Below, piece by piece: positions 62,870-64,000 of a stretch of 64,000 nt of DNA. The stretch lies in contig JAYKKM010000341.1 in assembly GCA_035772405.1 (NCBI GenBank), positions 621,001-685,000 of the forward strand, written 5' to 3'. The position numbers were made by a program, and so were the translations under genes. This DNA comes from Chrysogorgia sp. JL179-B06 (lineage: Eukaryota; Cnidaria; Anthozoa; Scleralcyonacea; Chrysogorgiidae). The notes below the pieces were generated by a model. It was not told where the DNA came from. It saw nothing but the letters and a program-made list of their open reading frames with translations, and did no database searches. Position 1 is the stretch's first letter; the number at the start of each line of letters is the position of its first letter.

Positions 62870-64000
62870 GAGTTTAGAATCATATGAGTAGAGTGCTCAA
62901 TACCGAAGTAGAGCGGGTATAACAAAGAAGACAAACTTGAGTCACTTCATTTAAACATTTATTCACTACAAATTTGTTTCGTATGGCAAGCAAAGCTTAC
63001 CACACTCATCAGGTGAAATCGCGTTTGATGCTTAGGAAACTTGAGATATTATATATACATGTTTGGCGTCATAGAAATAGTATTATATTACATAGGTTAG
63101 CTATTGGTTGCAAAGCAGGAAGTTTTTCCTGTGTCTACAGGCTGACAATAGTTCGTTTCTAGAGTTCAAGGAGCTGAGTTGCGGATAATAAATAATTATA
63201 AACTTTTCATGTAGGCATAGGTTGCATCGCTTAGTTTTGTTCGAATAACTCTTGCATTTTTTGATGATTTTCCACTTCATTGAATATTGCACGTTTGATT
63301 CCTTTAAAAGCCAAACGTATTTGCTGAGTGCGGTAGAATGCTTATGCTTAACGTTTCTAAAATAATTAGTATGATTATTATAGCGCGTTTTGAATTGGCC
63401 CCCCGTATGTCCGACATAGGTCTTCTCTTCTGCGGTATCTTCTCTCGTCACCGTCGCTTGATAAACTATACTCTCTGTCAGGCATTTACCAGAGAGTGGA
63501 CACGAAACTTTCTGGCGGCAATTGCATTCTTTGCTTGCATCGGTGATGTTGGTCTGGGGCTGTTTGGCGAGTATAGCTTTGTTGTTGGGCTGAGATAACG
63601 TTCTGCATGTTTGGCATGCAGCTATAACTTAGCTTCAACGTGTTGCGGTTTAGTATCTTATGCAACATAATGCAAGGGATGGCTTTGCGGGAAGCATTCG
63701 TCTATGGCTTGAAGAAATTTGTGCCCAATGATCGTTGCAACATTGGCGCTATAGGGTGGGTTGAACCATATAACGCTTCTCCTTCTAGGGCGCTTTGGTT
63801 TTGGAGGTTGAGGGTTGTATTTTAGCGGGTAATTGCATTAACCACTTTTCTGCAGGGCTTCTTGATAGGGTGGAATAACCGAGTCAAATGATTGCTTATC
63901 CGAGGATATATTGGATAGCCGTCTATTGATTGCCTCTGGTATGTTGCGGAGTATTGATGATGGATGGTTGCTTTGTCGGTTTACGTATTGTGGGACGTAT
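62870..64000 (-). mobile_element. Penelope-like element copy E, 3' part (runs off the window)
   Basis: The minus strand encodes KECNCRQKVSCPLSGKC, TESIVYQATVTRED and a GIY-YIG endonuclease (KTYVGHTGGQFKTRYNNHTN). CNLCLHEKFIIIYY and SLNSRNELLSACRHR follow, with a stop near 63101. The region above 63600 encodes further PLE protein in other frames (for example WYGSTHPIA-like sequence before 63780), so frame breaks are likely. It is a different family from copy D but has the same domain order. The 3' UTR includes a hammerhead motif. Confidence 0.8.
62962..63017 (-). ncRNA. Hammerhead ribozyme motif (PLE copy E)
   Basis: The minus strand has the full core CTGATGA, then stem II GTGTGG pairing with CCATAC (one G-U) around a 13-base loop. 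GAAA, the self-complementary ACAAATTTGT as stem III and a GTA cleavage triplet follow. Stem I pairs TTCAC with GTGAA. All three helices and the conserved core are present in order, as in type I hammerheads of Penelope-like elements. Confidence 0.8.

Overview
This window is a transposon-dense stretch of an animal genome. It has long introns with GT-AG signals, (TA)n, (GATA)n and TACTC microsatellites, tRNA-derived SINEs, non-LTR retrotransposons, several Penelope-like retroelement (PLE) families with GIY-YIG endonucleases, and CACTA/EnSpm DNA transposons. That mix, plus an MFSD6-like transporter gene, suggests an AT-rich invertebrate. A cnidarian is my best guess, from resemblance of the repeat families rather than any diagnostic gene. 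No bacterial features, CRISPR arrays or rRNA genes were seen.

Region 1 (1-18545) is a minisatellite of 9-bp units split by a near full-length CACTA/EnSpm element (1675-17228). The element has perfect 30-bp inverted ends, arrays of a subterminal motif at both ends, and two divergent multi-exon genes. An 11-exon transposase lies on the minus strand (8613 to 2603). A 9-exon SAM-like second gene lies on the plus strand (8829 to 16575). I rebuilt all exon joins from splice sites and codon phase; each gene has a single-base frameshift in a homopolymer. Introns carry MITEs, a LINE scrap and GATA repeats.

Region 2 (18546-31914) is a nest of elements. It holds TTAA-type MITEs and a LINE 3' end split by a 5.06-kb element. 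That element has CGGTGGGTGT termini, 9-bp target duplications, tandem CATATGGCATGG units inside its ends, a decayed LINE and an 829-bp palindrome. A second member of the same family (27974-29335), made mostly of a foldback CATATGGCATGG array, sits inside a minus-strand PLE. That PLE lies head to head with a plus-strand PLE.

Region 3 (31915-48872) starts with a truncated PLE carrying a hammerhead ribozyme motif. A 16.5-kb structure follows, with about 2.5-kb almost identical inverted arms (32317-34824 and 46368-48872). Each arm holds the promoter side and first two exons of a gene; the right-arm copy continues into phase-compatible exons of a truncated G2E3-like protein. A second CACTA-type element (38565-46287), SINEs, palindromes and a TTAA MITE lie inside.

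Region 4 (48873-64000) has sparse sequence, a short unrecognised ORF, nested MITE palindromes, and the only convincing cellular gene, a two-exon MFSD6-like transporter (53723-55381). After it come another DNA transposon with CCCTTGTAG ends and heavy subterminal repeats (55864-60749), a long (TA)n tract, and two minus-strand PLE copies, each with a hammerhead ribozyme motif in its 3' region.

The genes do not form a pathway. The window is best read as successive insertions: minisatellite then CACTA; PLE then a MULE-like element and a TTAA MITE; a long-TIR element then a second CACTA; and PLE 3' ends repeatedly abutting (TA)n.
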